Below are positions 1 through 7,679 of a DNA stretch of 10,309 bases, in pieces. The notes under the pieces were generated by a model. That model did not search any database, had not been told where the DNA came from, and saw only the letters and a list, made by a program, of their open reading frames with translations. Origin of the DNA: Gemmatimonadota bacterium (GTDB taxonomy: Bacteria; Gemmatimonadota; Gemmatimonadetes; Palauibacterales; Palauibacteraceae). How positions within the stretch are numbered: the stretch's first letter is position 1; the number at the start of each line of letters is the position of its first letter. The position numbers and the translations under genes are program-made. The DNA is taken from assembly GCA_013042495.1 (NCBI GenBank), contig JABDQB010000395.1:1-10309 (forward strand), in the 5' to 3' direction.

Positions 1-336
1 CCATGGGACGGCGTCGGACCGGGCGAGACCTTCGATCTCATCGTATCCAACCCTCCCTATGTCACGGACTCCGAGGTCCGGGCGCTGCCCGCGGAGGTGC
101 GCGAGTACGATCCCAGGGAAGCGCTCGCCGCTGGTCCGGATGGACTGGACATCATCCGACTGATCGCGGCCGAGGTGCATTCCCACGTGCGGTCCGGCGG
201 GGCCTTGTTTCTCGAGATTGGGGAGAGCCAGGGCGAGCGAGTCCGGCAGCTGCTCGAAGACAGCGCCTCCTGGAAGACCGTGCACGTCGCGCGGGACCTG
301 GCCGGGCGGGAGCGTTTCGTGGTCGCTCAGGCCTGA
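1..336 (+). CDS. prmC: Peptide chain release factor N5-glutamine methyltransferase PrmC (HemK), 3' part only
   Basis: PrmC uses S-adenosylmethionine to methylate the glutamine of the GGQ motif in release factors RF1 and RF2, which speeds peptide release in the cytoplasm. The 5' end lies outside the window; 111 codons are visible, roughly the last 40% of a family that is usually about 280 residues. Frame 1 carries the diagnostic NPPY motif (bases 49-60, fragment residues 17-20) preceded by FDLIVS. This is the catalytic loop that binds the target glutamine. After it come the typical YDPREALAAGPDGLD segment, the GG turn and the LEIGESQG strand, ending in a final RFVVAQA strand and TGA at 334-336. 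Nothing looks broken. In many bacteria prmC follows prfA, which would lie just upstream. The next gene starts 126 nt later, so it may be in a separate transcript. Identification is secure. Confidence 0.95.
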   Translation, partial: PWDGVGPGETFDLIVSNPPYVTDSEVRALPAEVREYDPREALAAGPDGLDIIRLIAAEVHSHVRSGGALFLEIGESQGERVRQLLEDSASWKTVHVARDLAGRERFVVAQA

Positions 337-397
337 CCCGGAACCCGCGGACGACACACCGGGGTCCGTCGCCAGCCGTCGGCGCCAGCGTTATGTT

Positions 398-439
398 ATG
401 TAACTTGGCCTGCGAAAGCAGCACCGCAGGATGTTACAT
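398..439. repeat. Nested dyad in the prmC-ylbF gap, possible operator or leader structure
   Basis: In the AT-richer gap between prmC and ylbF, ATGTAAC (398-404) is exactly complementary to GTTACAT (433-439). Inside it CCTGC (409-413) is complementary to GCAGG (426-430). A competing inner hairpin CTGC-GAAA-GCAG (410-421) has a GNRA-type tetraloop. There is no T-run after it, so it is not an obvious intrinsic terminator. It could be a protein-binding palindrome or a folded 5' leader. I found no convincing -35/-10 pair here. The rest of the gap (337-397 and 440-462) shows nothing else I can support. Confidence 0.4.
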
Positions 440-462
440 GTCACCCGAATAGCGAGAATTGG

Positions 463-837
463 ATGGAAATGTCCGATCGTGACAGGATCTTCGAGCGTGC
501 ATCCGAAGTCGGCCGCTTGATCTCACAGACTGCCGAGTACTCCTATCTGCGTTCCGCGATGCGGGACATCGACGGCGACGAAGAGGCGCGAACCCGACTC
601 GACTCCATACGCGAGTTGCAGGAGAAGCTGATCGGCTTCCTGGAGCGGGAAGAGGAGCCGCCGGAGGACCTGCGCTCCGAGCTGGGCCGGTTGAGCGAGG
701 AGATGCAGACGAGCATGCGCTACCAGTCGCTGATCTCTGCGCAGGCCAACTTCGACAAGCTGATGGAGAGGGTGCACCAGTCGATCGCCGAGGGCGTCAA
801 GACGGGCGAGCAGTCGCGGATCATTCTCCCGACATGA
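463..837 (+). CDS. YlbF/YmcA (Com_YlbF) family protein
   Basis: A 124-residue acidic, all-helical protein without signal peptide or membrane segment, hence cytoplasmic. The pattern of an N-terminal helix (RIFERASEVGRLI), an SxxYxxLRSAMRDID segment, a central ELQEKLIGFLEREEE helix and a C-terminal QANFDKLMERVHQSIAEG helix matches the YlbF/YmcA family. In Bacillus subtilis these proteins form the Y-complex with YaaT, which acts with RNase Y in mRNA processing, biofilm formation and competence. Whether that role holds outside Firmicutes is unknown, so the cellular function here is open. Two starts are possible, ATG 463 and ATG 469; neither has a strong Shine-Dalgarno, and 463 is used because it gives the longer frame. 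Its stop overlaps the start of the next gene (ATGA, 834-837), so the two are probably translationally coupled. Confidence 0.8.
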   Translation: MEMSDRDRIFERASEVGRLISQTAEYSYLRSAMRDIDGDEEARTRLDSIRELQEKLIGFLEREEEPPEDLRSELGRLSEEMQTSMRYQSLISAQANFDKLMERVHQSIAEGVKTGEQSRIILPT

Positions 838-1523
838 AGCTCCGCGCCGCGCTCGAGAGCGGGCTGCGAGCCGCGGTCGACCCGGTCATCAACTGGATGG
901 TCCGGGCCCGGGTCCACCCGAACACGCTCAGTTCGCTGGGGTTCCTCATCACGTGCTCGTCGGGCTACTTCTTCCATCAGCACGAGGTCCGCACGGCGGG
1001 TGCACTGATTCTCATCGGCGGGATCTTCGACCTGTTCGACGGCACGGTGGCACGCCGCACGGGCCTGGCGTCGCCCTTCGGGGCCTTTTACGACTCGACG
1101 CTGGATCGTCTGTCGGAGATCATCGTCTATATCGGCCTTCTATCGCTCTACAACGATTATCGGGCCGACGCCAACGATGTCGTGATGATCTACGTCGTGA
1201 TCCTGGCGATGGCGGGGTCCCTTATGATCAGCTACACGCGGGCTCGGGCGGAGGCGCTCGGCATCGACTGCACAGTCGGCATCATGCAACGTGCGGAGCG
1301 CGTAGTCCTGATTGGTGCGGCGGCCCTGCTGTTCGGCGAGCAGGGAAACGGAGCGGTGCTCAGGGTCGTGCTTTGGGGCCTCGCCATCTTGACGAACCTG
1401 ACGGTTCTGCAGCGCATTCTCTGGGTGTATCTGAACACGCGACCCGAGGGAATAGCCGTGGGAAACGCGGTATTCAAGATGCCGGAATGGCTTCGTCGAA
1501 AGATCGACCGGGAAAACGGTTAA
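834..1523 (+). CDS. CDP-alcohol phosphatidyltransferase, probable phosphatidylinositol-phosphate synthase type
   Basis: A 229-residue integral membrane enzyme that moves a phosphatidyl group from CDP-diacylglycerol to an alcohol acceptor. The signature D-x2-D-G-x2-A-R-x8-G-x3-D-x3-D is complete: D66, D69, G70, A73, R74, G83, D87 and D91, the metal- and CDP-binding residues. Hydrophobic segments lie near residues 33-47, 55-66, 94-106, 114-132, 156-167 and 177-200. The SYTRARAEALG segment (133-143) and the following GIMQRAERVVLI resemble the group that uses inositol phosphate (actinobacterial PgsA1-like) more than PgsA or PssA. Acceptor specificity is inferred mainly from the inositol-3-phosphate synthase gene 28 nt downstream. 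No Shine-Dalgarno precedes ATG 834; coupling through the ATGA overlap with ylbF would explain this. Family certain, substrate likely; a phosphatidylglycerophosphate or other alcohol role is not excluded. Confidence 0.88.
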   Translation: MKLRAALESGLRAAVDPVINWMVRARVHPNTLSSLGFLITCSSGYFFHQHEVRTAGALILIGGIFDLFDGTVARRTGLASPFGAFYDSTLDRLSEIIVYIGLLSLYNDYRADANDVVMIYVVILAMAGSLMISYTRARAEALGIDCTVGIMQRAERVVLIGAAALLFGEQGNGAVLRVVLWGLAILTNLTVLQRILWVYLNTRPEGIAVGNAVFKMPEWLRRKIDRENG

Positions 1524-1551
1524 ACTTGTTTACTTCAAGTGGATTAGAAAC

Positions 1552-2874
<1,323 letters not shown>

Positions 2875-2923
2875 CCGTCGATCGAGGCGGCGCCCTGCGG
2901 TGTGCGAGTGGGGGATTCAAGAT

Positions 2924-2949
2924 GAATCGGCGCCGATGGGCGCCGATTC
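2924..2949 (+). terminator. Perfect 11-bp hairpin between the inositol synthase gene and tmk (possible terminator or attenuator)
   Basis: GAATCGGCGCC (2924-2934) and GGCGCCGATTC (2939-2949) form a perfect 11-bp stem with a 4-nt GATG loop, immediately followed by CTTC, a poor T-tract. A third element, GATTC at 2914-2918, can also pair with GAATC at 2924-2928, giving an alternative smaller hairpin. It lies 50 nt after the inositol synthase stop and 24 nt before the preferred tmk start. It may end the upstream transcript inefficiently or limit read-through into tmk. As a terminator the weak T-run is a drawback. Confidence 0.5.
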
Positions 2950-2957
2950 CTTCACAT

Positions 2958-2969
2958 GGAGGTCAGGGA
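2958..2969 (+). promoter_or_regulatory. Ribosome binding site deciding the tmk start
   Basis: GGAGG (2958-2962) and AGGGA (2965-2969) lie 11 and 4 nt before GTG 2974. The in-frame ATG at 2956 has no purine-rich stretch before it; what precedes it is the 3' side of the 11-bp hairpin and CTTCAC. The Shine-Dalgarno therefore favours GTG 2974 as the true start, with the ATG 2956 codon itself overlapping the ribosome site. Confidence 0.5.
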
Positions 2970-2973
2970 TCAC

Positions 2974-3621
2974 GTGAGCGATGCGGGCGAAACCGCGGGG
3001 TTGTTCATCGCGTTCGAAGGGGGCGAAGGGGCGGGGAAGTCCACCCACCTCAGGCGGCTCACCGAGCGCCTCGACGATCTCGGCATCGCGCATCTTCTGG
3101 TGCGCGAACCCGGCGGTACGCCCGCCGGTGAGCGTATCCGGGAGATCGTGCTGGATCCCCGGACACCCATATTCGCGGAAACGGAACTTCTGCTCTACCT
3201 GGCTTCGCGAGCGGAATTCGTGAACCGGGTCGTCCGTCCGGCGCTTGACAGGGGCGAGCTCGTTCTGGCGGATCGGTTCGAGATGTCGACGTATGCGTAC
3301 CAGGGACTCGCGCGCGGCCTCGGCCTCGAACGCGTCAAGGATCTCAACGCGTTCGCCACGGGCGGGCTCAAGCCCGACGGGACGGTACTCCTGGCTCTCG
3401 ATCCCGACGTAGGCAGGGGGAGGCAGCGCGGCCAGGCGGATCGCCTGGAGCAGGAGCACGCCGATTTTCACCGGTCGGTGGCGGAAGCGTATACGGCACT
3501 GGCGGAATCTGAGCCCGGAGTAATCACCATCCGGAGCGACGGTCCGCTCGACGAAGTGCAGGAGCAGCTGTGGAGCGAGCTCGCGGCGCGTTGGCCGGGT
3601 CGTTTCCCGCCGGGAGCGTGA
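2974..3621 (+). CDS. tmk: Thymidylate kinase (dTMP kinase)
   Basis: Tmk phosphorylates dTMP to dTDP with ATP, an essential step of dTTP synthesis in the cytoplasm. From GTG 2974 the protein is 215 residues, normal for the family (about 205-215). It shows FIAFEGGEGAGKST (P-loop, residues 11-24), the REPGGT dTMP-binding loop (44-49), the DRF motif (D100, R101) followed by STYAYQG, and the lid region RGRQRGQADRLEQE (148-161) with DRxE. All essential elements are present. An alternative ATG at 2956 would add six residues (MEVRDH) but lacks a ribosome site, and the P-loop usually sits close to the N-terminus, so the shorter form is preferred. The gene stands between the inositol lipid genes and the S41 peptidases and has no obvious functional tie to either; the flanking hairpins suggest it may be a partly separate transcription unit. 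Confidence 0.95.
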   Translation: MSDAGETAGLFIAFEGGEGAGKSTHLRRLTERLDDLGIAHLLVREPGGTPAGERIREIVLDPRTPIFAETELLLYLASRAEFVNRVVRPALDRGELVLADRFEMSTYAYQGLARGLGLERVKDLNAFATGGLKPDGTVLLALDPDVGRGRQRGQADRLEQEHADFHRSVAEAYTALAESEPGVITIRSDGPLDEVQEQLWSELAARWPGRFPPGA

Positions 3622-3649
3622 AACCTTTTGGTTCGATGTGAGTTTCACG
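3617..3649. repeat. 8-bp inverted repeat spanning the tmk stop codon
   Basis: CGTGAAAC (3617-3624) and GTTTCACG (3642-3649) are perfect reverse complements with a 17-nt spacer; the first arm includes the tmk TGA. No T-run follows, so a terminator is uncertain; an operator for the downstream peptidase genes or a chance dyad are equally possible. The rest of the gap up to the S41 start at 3711 contains only the ribosome site GGAGGG (3702-3707). Confidence 0.3.
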
Positions 3650-3710
3650 TATGGGTACCGGCTTGGGGACCTGTTTGCCGGGGCGCACAGAATGGCTGAG
3701 TGGAGGGCTG

Positions 3711-5396
3711 ATGAAGCTGAGTAGTTCCTGGACGGTGCCGGTCGCCGCTCTGTTCGCCGTGCTCGCGAGCGGGGGCTGGCTGTTGCAGGAGAGTGCCGGA
3801 CCGTCCGCGTCCGAAGCTCTGCTCGAAACCGTGGTGCGCCGCGTGTCGGAGAACTTCGTGGAGGAAGTATCGGCCCAGGAGTTGTACGACAAGGCGATCG
3901 ACGGCCTGCTGTTCGAGTTGGGCGATCCGTACGCGGCTTTCATCCGGGCGGAGAACCAGACGACGGCCCTGCTGTCGAACAGCTACGGCGGCGTGGGGAT
4001 GCGGATCCTGGCCGAGGAAGACGGGATCACGGTGCTCAGCATCATCCCCAACAGCCCGTCTTCTGCCATCGATCTGAGACCGGCGGACCGCATCGTGGAG
4101 GTCGACGGCGAGTCGACCGTGGGCTGGAGCCAGGTGGAGGCCGTATCCTCCCTGCGAGGTCCCAAGGGTGAGGCCGTGTCGGTTACGGTTCGTCGGGATG
4201 GAGAGCCGGAGCTTCTGAAGTTCTCGATCGTGCGCGACGATGTGCATATCGTGGCCACCCAGTCTCTCATGCTGTCCGACGATGTCGGCTACGTCTATCT
4301 GCAGCAGTTCAGCCGCAGGGCCACCCAGGAGCTGCAAGTCGCCATCAACGATCTACTGGCTCGTGGAGCTGGTTCCCTGGTGCTGGACCTTCGCTACAAC
4401 CAGGGCGGCATCCTGCGAGAGGCGGTCGAGATCGCCGACCTGATGCTCGGTGCGGGCGACATGGTGGTGGACACGCGCGCTCGCGACCCGCGGGACAGCT
4501 ACACGTTCACGGCGCCGGGACCGGACCGCTATCCGGGGCTTCCCGTCGTGGTGCTGGTCAACACCTGGTCGGCGAGCGCGTCGGAAATCGTGGCGGGCGC
4601 CCTTCAGGATCATGATCGAGCTCTGGTGCTCGGCACCCGGACCTTCGGGAAGGGAGTCATGCAGAGCGTGTTTCCGCTCCCGGGCGGCAACTATCTCCGA
4701 CTCACCACCGGCACGTGGTATACGCCGTCCGGCCGCTCCATTCATCGGTCGCGAGGGGAGGGGGACGGTACGTTCGCCCTCGGCTCGGACGAGTTCAACG
4801 ATGCCGTGTCCGAAGCCGTCCAGTTAGGCATGGGCTCCACCGATGGATTCGTGGCCGATCGAGACCCGATTCCGGACGAGGGCGAGGAGCTGCAGGAGTT
4901 CGAGACGGTGTCCGGCCGCATCGTTTACGGCGGCGGGGGAATCGTGCCGGACATCGTCGTGAGGCCGGATACTCTTACGGTCGCCGAGCAGGATCTTCGC
5001 CAGGTCCTGTTGGATTCGGAAGTGCCGTTCAACGACCTTGCCTTCAGGTTTGCCGTCGGGTATCACCGGGATCACCCGGACCTGCGGGAGGACTTCCGGG
5101 TGACTCCCGAACTGAGGAGCGAGTTCCTCGACTACCTCGCCGAGAAGACGGGCGCGACGCTGGACTCGAAGCTAGTGGACGCGGCCGATGAGCTTGTGGA
5201 TTTCCAGCTCAGCCGTCAGCTGGCGGCCGCGGCCTTCGGAGAGGACGCGGGACTCCGGCGAGCGGTGGAGCGCAGTCGGCAGGTGTCGGAAGCTGTCAGA
5301 CTGCTAAAACGCGCGGCTAGCCCGGAGGAGCTGCTGGCGCTCGCCGAGCAGACGAGAGACGAGCCTACTGACCAGAGCCTGGGACCGGAGAGCTGA
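3711..5396 (+). CDS. S41 family C-terminal processing peptidase (first of a tandem pair)
   Basis: A 561-residue PDZ-containing serine protease of the Prc/CtpA family, which cuts proteins from their C-terminal ends in the periplasm. Residues 7-25 are a hydrophobic export or anchor segment. The PDZ domain lies at about 91-180, and DLRYNQGG (226-233) opens the protease core. The nucleophile is S289 in WSASASE, the general base K314 in TFGKG and Q318 four residues later; the 25-residue Ser-Lys spacing matches Bacillus CtpB and E. coli Prc. IVYGGGGIVPDIVV ends the core, followed by a long helical C-terminal extension of about 130 residues of unknown role. ATG 3711 is chosen over the in-frame ATG 3651 because GGAGGG (3702-3707) precedes it and it gives a typical signal sequence directly. 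The start of the second copy lies 4 nt after the stop, so the two are co-transcribed. Substrate unknown. Confidence 0.93.
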   Translation: MKLSSSWTVPVAALFAVLASGGWLLQESAGPSASEALLETVVRRVSENFVEEVSAQELYDKAIDGLLFELGDPYAAFIRAENQTTALLSNSYGGVGMRILAEEDGITVLSIIPNSPSSAIDLRPADRIVEVDGESTVGWSQVEAVSSLRGPKGEAVSVTVRRDGEPELLKFSIVRDDVHIVATQSLMLSDDVGYVYLQQFSRRATQELQVAINDLLARGAGSLVLDLRYNQGGILREAVEIADLMLGAGDMVVDTRARDPRDSYTFTAPGPDRYPGLPVVVLVNTWSASASEIVAGALQDHDRALVLGTRTFGKGVMQSVFPLPGGNYLRLTTGTWYTPSGRSIHRSRGEGDGTFALGSDEFNDAVSEAVQLGMGSTDGFVADRDPIPDEGEELQEFETVSGRIVYGGGGIVPDIVVRPDTLTVAEQDLRQVLLDSEVPFNDLAFRFAVGYHRDHPDLREDFRVTPELRSEFLDYLAEKTGATLDSKLVDAADELVDFQLSRQLAAAAFGEDAGLRRAVERSRQVSEAVRLLKRAASPEELLALAEQTRDEPTDQSLGPES

Positions 5397-5400
5397 ACGA

Positions 5401-7074
5401 GTGAAGAGGAATCGAAAGCCGTGGGTGCCCGCGGTGGTCGTGACGATCATTGCGCTGGGATCGGGTGGTTGGCTGCTGGAGCAGGTTGTCGACGCACAGG
5501 AAAGCACGGTGTACCGGGCACGCCTGTTCAACGAGGTTCAACGTCTCGTCGCCGAGAGATACGTCGAGGAGATGGACTCGTCGGACCTCTACCGGATGGC
5601 GATCGACGGCATGCTCTCCGAGCTCGGTGACCCCTACTCCGTGTTCATCGGCGCCGAACAGGCGGACGATCTCGAGCTCTCGATCGAAGGAGACTACGGC
5701 GGTCTCGGAATCCGCATCCAGAAAGTCGGTGAGTGGATTACCGTCATGGGTGTCATTCCGAATTCCCCGGCGGAGCGGCAGGGGCTGATGACCGGGGATC
5801 GGATCGTGGGGGTGGAGACTGAGTCGGCGCGTGGCTGGGACGACTCGCAGGCCGTCGAGCGGCTTCGCGGTCCGAAGGGCACGCCGGTCTCGATCTCGAT
5901 CGGGCGGGTAGGCGCGTCGGAGCCCCTGGAGTTTACGATCATTCGCGACGAGATCCACGTCGAGACTGTCAGGAGCTTCATGGTGGATGACAGGATCGGT
6001 TTCGTGGGCCTGGATCAGTTCAGTCGGGAGGCACAGGATGAGGTCAGCGATGCGATTCGCGACCTCCAGGGCGACGGCGCGGAGGCGCTCATCCTGGACC
6101 TCCGCGGCAACCCGGGCGGTCTCCTGGAGCAGGGAGTCGCAGTTTCGGACCTGTTCCTTCCGCGGGGGGCGGTGGTCGTAGAGACCCGGTCGCGGGTCGA
6201 AGATCAGAACTTCACGTTCGGCGCCCCCAACGACGAGGCCTTTCCCGGGCTGCCCATCGTCGTGCTCGTCAACTTCCCAAGCGCCAGCGCATCCGAGATC
6301 CTGGCTGGGGCCCTCCAGGATCACGACCGGGCCTTGATCCTGGGTACGCCCACGTTCGGCAAGGGCTCGGTTCAGACCGTGTATTCGCTGCCCGGCGGCA
6401 ACCACCTGAAGTTGACGACCGCGGGTTGGTTTACCCCACTGGGTCGGTCCATCGCACGGAACGTGGCCCAGAGTCCTGGCGATGATATCTCGGAGGCTGT
6501 GGCCGAGCAGATGTCGGCGATGCGAGGCATCGCGGCCGATACCGCCGGTAAGGAGGTCTTTCGCACGGCAGGCGGGCGAGCGGTGTACGGGGGAGGTGGC
6601 ATCACGCCGGACGTGATCGTCCCGGACACTACCACGCTGGACGAGAGGGAGCTCGAGCGAGTGGTGGGACGAGCCGGATTCTCACTGAACCAGCTCGCCT
6701 TCCGCTTCGGTGTCGAATGGACGAACCAGCACCCCGGCCTGGATCAGGATTTCGTGGTCACCCCGGAGATTCGCGATGCGTTCTTCGAGATGATCTCGGA
6801 AATCGATGGCCTCGAGCTGGAGCGGGGGCTCTTCGATCGCGTCAGGCCGAGGATCGACCGCTTTCTCGGTGCGCAGATCGCCAACTCGGCGTTCGGCGAC
6901 CTCGAGATGTTCAGGCGATATCAGACCCAGAGTCCGGTGTATCTCGAGGCAGTTCGGTTGCTCGAGGCGGTAAAGACGCCGCAAGATCTGCTGAGTCTTG
7001 CCGGGACTTCGGAACCGGACTCAGGGCTGGAGGCACCAGGAGTCGAGTCGCCGATGACGACCGGCGGCACCTGA
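5401..7074 (+). CDS. S41 family C-terminal processing peptidase (second of a tandem pair)
   Basis: A 557-residue paralogue of the preceding gene with the same layout. It has an N-terminal basic stretch and hydrophobic anchor (about residues 8-30), a PDZ domain (about 98-188), DLRGNPGG with the canonical NPGG, S296 in PSASASE, K321 in TFGKG and Q325, then the AVYGGGGITPDVIV block and a C-terminal helical extension. It should act in the periplasm or at the outer face of the inner membrane. The start is GTG 5401, with GGAGAG (5387-5392) 8 nt upstream, 4 nt after the stop of the first copy. The catalytic core is nearly identical between copies around SASASEI and DHDRAL, while the PDZ ligand region and C-terminal tail differ. 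This points to a duplication followed by change in substrate or partner choice (inference). The two could work on different substrates or as a hetero-oligomer. Confidence 0.93.
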   Translation: MKRNRKPWVPAVVVTIIALGSGGWLLEQVVDAQESTVYRARLFNEVQRLVAERYVEEMDSSDLYRMAIDGMLSELGDPYSVFIGAEQADDLELSIEGDYGGLGIRIQKVGEWITVMGVIPNSPAERQGLMTGDRIVGVETESARGWDDSQAVERLRGPKGTPVSISIGRVGASEPLEFTIIRDEIHVETVRSFMVDDRIGFVGLDQFSREAQDEVSDAIRDLQGDGAEALILDLRGNPGGLLEQGVAVSDLFLPRGAVVVETRSRVEDQNFTFGAPNDEAFPGLPIVVLVNFPSASASEILAGALQDHDRALILGTPTFGKGSVQTVYSLPGGNHLKLTTAGWFTPLGRSIARNVAQSPGDDISEAVAEQMSAMRGIAADTAGKEVFRTAGGRAVYGGGGITPDVIVPDTTTLDERELERVVGRAGFSLNQLAFRFGVEWTNQHPGLDQDFVVTPEIRDAFFEMISEIDGLELERGLFDRVRPRIDRFLGAQIANSAFGDLEMFRRYQTQSPVYLEAVRLLEAVKTPQDLLSLAGTSEPDSGLEAPGVESPMTTGGT

Positions 7075-7130
7075 ACCCCTGGAAACGCCCATCTCGCTTT
7101 AAGCGCTTCCATCCCCGGCGTGAAATGACA

Positions 7131-7167
7131 AACGCCCCTGCGCCGATCGTCCGGCCGCAGGGGCGTT
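7131..7167. terminator. Intrinsic terminator between convergent genes (S41 peptidase and HU)
   Basis: AACGCCCCTGCG (7131-7142) and CGCAGGGGCGTT (7156-7167) make a perfect 12-bp GC-rich stem with a 13-nt loop. It lies 56 nt after the second peptidase stop and 53 nt past the HU stop on the opposite strand. On the - strand the stem runs into GTTTGTCATTT, a T-rich tail, so it is a good terminator for HU. On the + strand the following sequence is only weakly T-rich. Probably bidirectional. Confidence 0.75.
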
Positions 7168-7220
7168 CGCTCTATCGGAGGCTCGTCACCCCCTGCCTGT
7201 TGTAGGTCCGGCCGGGGAAA

Positions 7221-7514
7221 TTAGTCCCGGACGCGATCCTTCAGGCCCTTACCAGCGCGGAAGGAGACGCTGTTGCGCGCCGCGATGGTAATCTCCTGGC
7301 CCGTCTGCGGGTTGCGGCCCTTGCGAGCCTTCGTGCGACGAGTCTTGAACGTGCCGAATCCCGTAATCGTCACGTCGTTGCCGGCGTCGAGCTCGATGGC
7401 GATGATCCCCTCGCGCGGCTTCGTCGAGAAGATGCAGTCGATGACTTCCATGGCCTTGGCCTTGGAAAGGTCACACTTCCGGGCGAGCTTGTCAGCGAAA
7501 TCCTGTTTCGTCAC
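7221..7514 (-). CDS. HU-family nucleoid DNA-binding protein
   Basis: A small basic histone-like protein that dimerises and bends DNA in the nucleoid. Of its 97 residues, the N-terminal helices are MTKQDFADKLARKCDLSKAK (1-20) and MEVIDCIF (22-29), the turn is ITGFGTF (50-56), and the arm carries GRNPQTG (66-72), where P69 is the DNA-intercalating proline. The tail AARNSVSFRAGKGLKDRV matches the family closely. HU is usually about 90 residues; here the stretch between helix 2 and the GFGTF turn (STKPREGIIAIELDAGND) is about seven residues longer, and two cysteines (C14, C27) lie in the helices. The start is GTG at 7514-7512 with AGGAG 8 nt upstream and a good promoter further up, so this gene is expressed from its own promoter. 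Whether it is HU or an IHF-like homodimer cannot be told from sequence alone. Confidence 0.95.
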   Translation of the reverse strand: MTKQDFADKLARKCDLSKAKAMEVIDCIFSTKPREGIIAIELDAGNDVTITGFGTFKTRRTKARKGRNPQTGQEITIAARNSVSFRAGKGLKDRVRD

Positions 7515-7522
7515 GCTTCCGT

Positions 7523-7527
7523 CTCCT
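7523..7527 (-). promoter_or_regulatory. Ribosome binding site for the HU gene (GTG start)
   Basis: On the - strand AGGAG lies 8 nt before the GTG at 7514-7512. No in-frame ATG lies close by, and the protein begins with the usual HU start (MTKxDF), so the GTG start is well supported. Confidence 0.75.
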
Positions 7528-7568
7528 GTTGGGTGGGCAAAGGACTCACGAGTACCTCAGATAGGCCC

Positions 7569-7597
7569 ATTATGTACGATCCATCCGAGGTTGGCAA
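7569..7597 (-). promoter_or_regulatory. Sigma70-type promoter for the HU gene
   Basis: On the - strand a -35 box TTGCCA (7597-7592, 5 of 6 to TTGACA) and a -10 box CATAAT (7574-7569, 5 of 6 to TATAAT) are separated by exactly 17 nt. Transcription should start near 7562, giving a leader of about 48 nt that includes the AGGAG site. This is the best promoter match I found in the window and fits a highly expressed nucleoid protein. Confidence 0.7.
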
Positions 7598-7651
7598 GGC
7601 GAATCTCCGCGGAAGTCGGGGCCGGATTCAGCCGCATGTTCCCGAGTCGCT

Positions 7652-7661
7652 CCCCCGGGGG
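7652..7661. repeat. CCCCCGGGGG palindrome downstream of the DUF1295 gene
   Basis: A perfect 10-bp G/C palindrome lies about 20 nt past the stop of the DUF1295 gene, within the 165-nt space before HU. Flanking GCG/CGC bases can lengthen the stem with one mismatch. It may act as a weak transcription stop on the - strand, but no T-run follows. Confidence 0.25.
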
Positions 7662-7679
7662 GCGAAGATTGCCCGTCGG

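Noticed and set aside
1524..1551. AT-rich 28-nt gap with ACTTG/CAAGT dyad as a promoter for the inositol synthase gene
   Set aside because: No -35/-10 pair at proper spacing was visible and the gap is short enough for simple co-transcription.
2917..3648. 243-codon - strand frame opposite tmk
   Set aside because: Antisense of a clear thymidylate kinase with no domain or ribosome site of its own.
3651..3710. Upstream ATG 3651 as start of the first S41 peptidase
   Set aside because: It would place 20 extra residues before a normal signal segment, while ATG 3711 has GGAGGG directly upstream.
5365..6405. 346-codon open frame on the - strand across the second S41 peptidase
   Set aside because: Antisense shadow of a well-supported protease; rich in Arg, Asp and His as expected for reverse-complement reading of GC-rich genes, with no domain.
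7096..7106. CGCTT-T-AAGCG palindrome after the second peptidase
   Set aside because: Only 5-bp arms with a 1-nt centre; too small to be a terminator beside the much stronger stem at 7131-7167.
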